Of a stretch of 8,033 nt of DNA, positions 7,327-8,033 are shown in pieces (the first letter of the stretch is position 1; each line of letters opens with the position of its first letter). Source of the stretch: Verrucomicrobiota bacterium (lineage in GTDB: Bacteria > Verrucomicrobiota > Verrucomicrobiia > Opitutales > UBA953); contig RFRI01000050.1 in the NCBI GenBank assembly GCA_009924535.1, positions 1 through 8,033 of the forward strand, in the 5' to 3' direction. Under the pieces are notes generated by a model. The model ran no database searches. It was not told where the DNA came from and saw only the letters and a list, made by a program, of their open reading frames with translations. The translations under genes were made by a program, and so were the position numbers.

Positions 7327-7631
7327 TGCTTACGAACATGGAAAACACTTCTGCCGAATCTCCGAACCGCATCGACCGCCGCGCCGCCATCAAGTGGATG
7401 GGGGCCGTCGTCGCCGCCGCCACGGTCAGCGACAATCTCCTCGGCGCCACCAAGGAGCCGGGGGCCAAGGCCATCGCGGGCGCCGGCAAGATCATCGGGA
7501 CCGACCCGGTGCTGAACAAGACTTATACCACCCCGCAAGGCATGAAGGACGTCGGCTACGTGGGCAACGTCCCGTCGGTCGATTTCGCCGGCCCGACCCC
7601 TGAGGCCTTGAAGCACTTGGGGTTGGCCTGA
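7326..7631 (+). CDS. Small Tat-signal protein, probable reduced gamma (subunit 3-like) partner of the GMC enzyme
   Basis: This 101-residue protein carries a twin-arginine motif, DRRAAIKWMG (17-26, Arg18-Arg19, Lys23), then a hydrophobic stretch (about 24-34) and a possible cleavage site near LLGA (38-41). The mature part would be only about 60 residues, including IIGTDPVLNKTY (56-67). From memory, that linker resembles the segment after the Tat signal in gluconate-2-dehydrogenase subunit 3 family proteins, which normally continue for 100 or more residues; that domain is absent. In FAD glucose dehydrogenases the gamma subunit carries the Tat signal and escorts the signal-less GMC subunit, so a similar role is likely. 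The ATG at 7326 shares its A with the GMC stop (TAATG), and AAGGG (7312-7316) lies nine bases upstream, suggesting translational coupling. ATG 7338 is an alternative start. I see no frameshift that would restore a longer protein. Confidence 0.8.
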   Translation: MLTNMENTSAESPNRIDRRAAIKWMGAVVAAATVSDNLLGATKEPGAKAIAGAGKIIGTDPVLNKTYTTPQGMKDVGYVGNVPSVDFAGPTPEALKHLGLA

Positions 7632-7673
7632 AGTCAAGGAATCGAGGTCTGGTGGTCACGAGGACCGGAGGTT

Positions 7674-7693
7674 GAAAAGCCTTCGGCCTTTTT
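7674..7693 (+). terminator. Probable rho-independent terminator of the hydrolase-GMC-Tat operon
   Basis: AAAAGCC (7675-7681) pairs with GGC-C-TTTT (7685-7692) through one bulged C around a TTC loop; an alternative fold uses a C(TTCG)G tetraloop with one C-C mismatch. The stem ends in a T-run (7689-7693). It lies about 43 bases after the stop of the Tat gene and before the next gene's promoter region, where the operon transcript should end. Confidence 0.65.
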
Positions 7694-7712
7694 GTGTCTG
7701 AAGAATGCGTCG

Positions 7713-7766
7713 GGTAGGGTTGAGGCCTCGCTCAACCGCGGCTGACCGAGGGCGGTCAGCCCTACC
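7713..7766. repeat. Compound REP-like inverted repeat (two hairpins inside an outer stem)
   Basis: The outer arms GGTAGGG (7713-7719) and CCCTACC (7760-7766) are perfectly complementary. Between them lie two perfect 7-bp hairpins: GGTTGAG/CTCAACC (7718-7724 and 7731-7737, loop GCCTCG) and GCTGACC/GGTCAGC (7741-7747 and 7754-7760, loop GAGGGC), joined by GCG. A few bases are shared between outer and inner stems, so the fold is a three-way junction. The loops contain CCTC and GAGG, which could pair with each other. It sits in an intergenic spot just after a terminator, as expected for REP-like dispersed elements or a second transcription stop. Only one copy is visible here, so dispersal is inferred. 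Confidence 0.6.
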
Positions 7767-7824
7767 TTTGCATTTAAACTCTTGGAACAATCGTCCTGGC
7801 GGATTGCCTAACAAGCATACCCCC

Positions 7825-8033
7825 ATGAAGCGTTTCGTCTCTGTCCTTTGCCTGTACGCCGGAGTTAACGGACTCTTCGCCGCGCCGGCGCCGTTGTTCG
7901 ATGGCAAGACGCTGACTGGATGGGAAGGGGATCCCAAGGTCTGGCGCGTCGAGAACGGCGAGATCGTGGGCGGCTCGCTTGCCGGCAACCCACGCAATGA
8001 GTTCCTGACGACGAAGCGCAGCTTCTACAACTT
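7825..8033 (+). CDS. Secreted DUF1080 / 3-keto-disaccharide hydrolase domain protein (5' part only)
   Basis: The first 69 codons of a gene that continues past the window. The N-terminus is a Sec signal peptide (MKRFVSVLCLYAGVNGLFAA, cleavage near residue 20), so the product is exported. It leads at once into the conserved start of the PF06439 domain: LFDGKTLTGWEG (24-35), WRVENGEIVGGS (40-51) and NEFLTTKRSFYN (58-69). This family, formerly DUF1080, includes enzymes that cleave 3-keto-glycosides made by glycoside 3-dehydrogenases. Its place behind a GMC dehydrogenase therefore fits a shared pathway, although the terminator and repeat between them imply separate transcription. The ATG is preceded by ATACCCCC and no Shine-Dalgarno sequence. 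Total length and C-terminal domains cannot be seen. Confidence 0.88.
   Translation, partial: MKRFVSVLCLYAGVNGLFAAPAPLFDGKTLTGWEGDPKVWRVENGEIVGGSLAGNPRNEFLTTKRSFYN

Noticed and set aside
7632..7710. A lost C-terminal domain of the small Tat protein by frameshift
   Set aside because: I read the DNA after the stop and the other frames across the gene for the missing subunit-3 domain. They give only non-homologous, Arg-rich or short products, so a recent single frameshift is not supported.
1..8033. CRISPR array, tRNA, rRNA, insertion sequence or prophage genes
   Set aside because: No regularly spaced direct repeats, cloverleaf tRNA pattern, rRNA-like segment, transposase or integrase was seen. 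The only repeats are the small palindromes reported.

Overview
The window is GC-rich bacterial DNA that is almost fully coding. The gene families suggest Verrucomicrobiota, possibly an Opitutales-like lineage. The evidence is a XylR-type sensor fused to an AraC domain, a secreted DUF1080 (3-keto-disaccharide hydrolase) protein, a GMC glycoside dehydrogenase followed by a small Tat-signal gene, a REP-like compound palindrome, and start codons that mostly lack Shine-Dalgarno sequences. Planctomycetota or a related phylum is not excluded. The placement is inferred from gene content only.

Layout: The 3' end of an unidentified plus-strand gene (1-111) meets, tail to tail, a minus-strand XylR-like regulator (121-1272). 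An AT-richer gap with several inverted repeats (1273-1525) separates it from a minus-strand ABC-F ATPase of the Uup type (1526-3340). A 169-bp divergent intergenic region (3341-3509) with clustered palindromes then leads into a plus-strand operon of three genes: a secreted serine alpha/beta hydrolase (3510-5531), a GMC flavoprotein oxidoreductase (5551-7326), and a 101-residue Tat-signal protein (7326-7631) whose start overlaps the GMC stop. A rho-independent-like terminator (7674-7693) and a compound inverted repeat (7713-7766) close this unit. The start of a secreted DUF1080 gene (7825 onward) runs off the right edge.

How the genes may work together: The most coherent reading is a periplasmic or envelope 3-keto-glycoside pathway. 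The hydrolase could remove ester groups or otherwise prepare a substrate. The GMC flavoprotein would oxidise a sugar hydroxyl to a keto group. The tiny Tat protein would act as export escort, because the GMC protein has no signal of its own. The DUF1080 protein would cleave the resulting 3-keto-glycoside. The family assignments are well supported by motifs; the pathway, substrate and export mechanism are inference. The 101-residue Tat partner looks like a gluconate-2-dehydrogenase subunit 3 (gamma) protein reduced to its signal and linker, and is the most unusual gene here. The XylR-like regulator and the Uup ATPase have no clear functional link to the operon.
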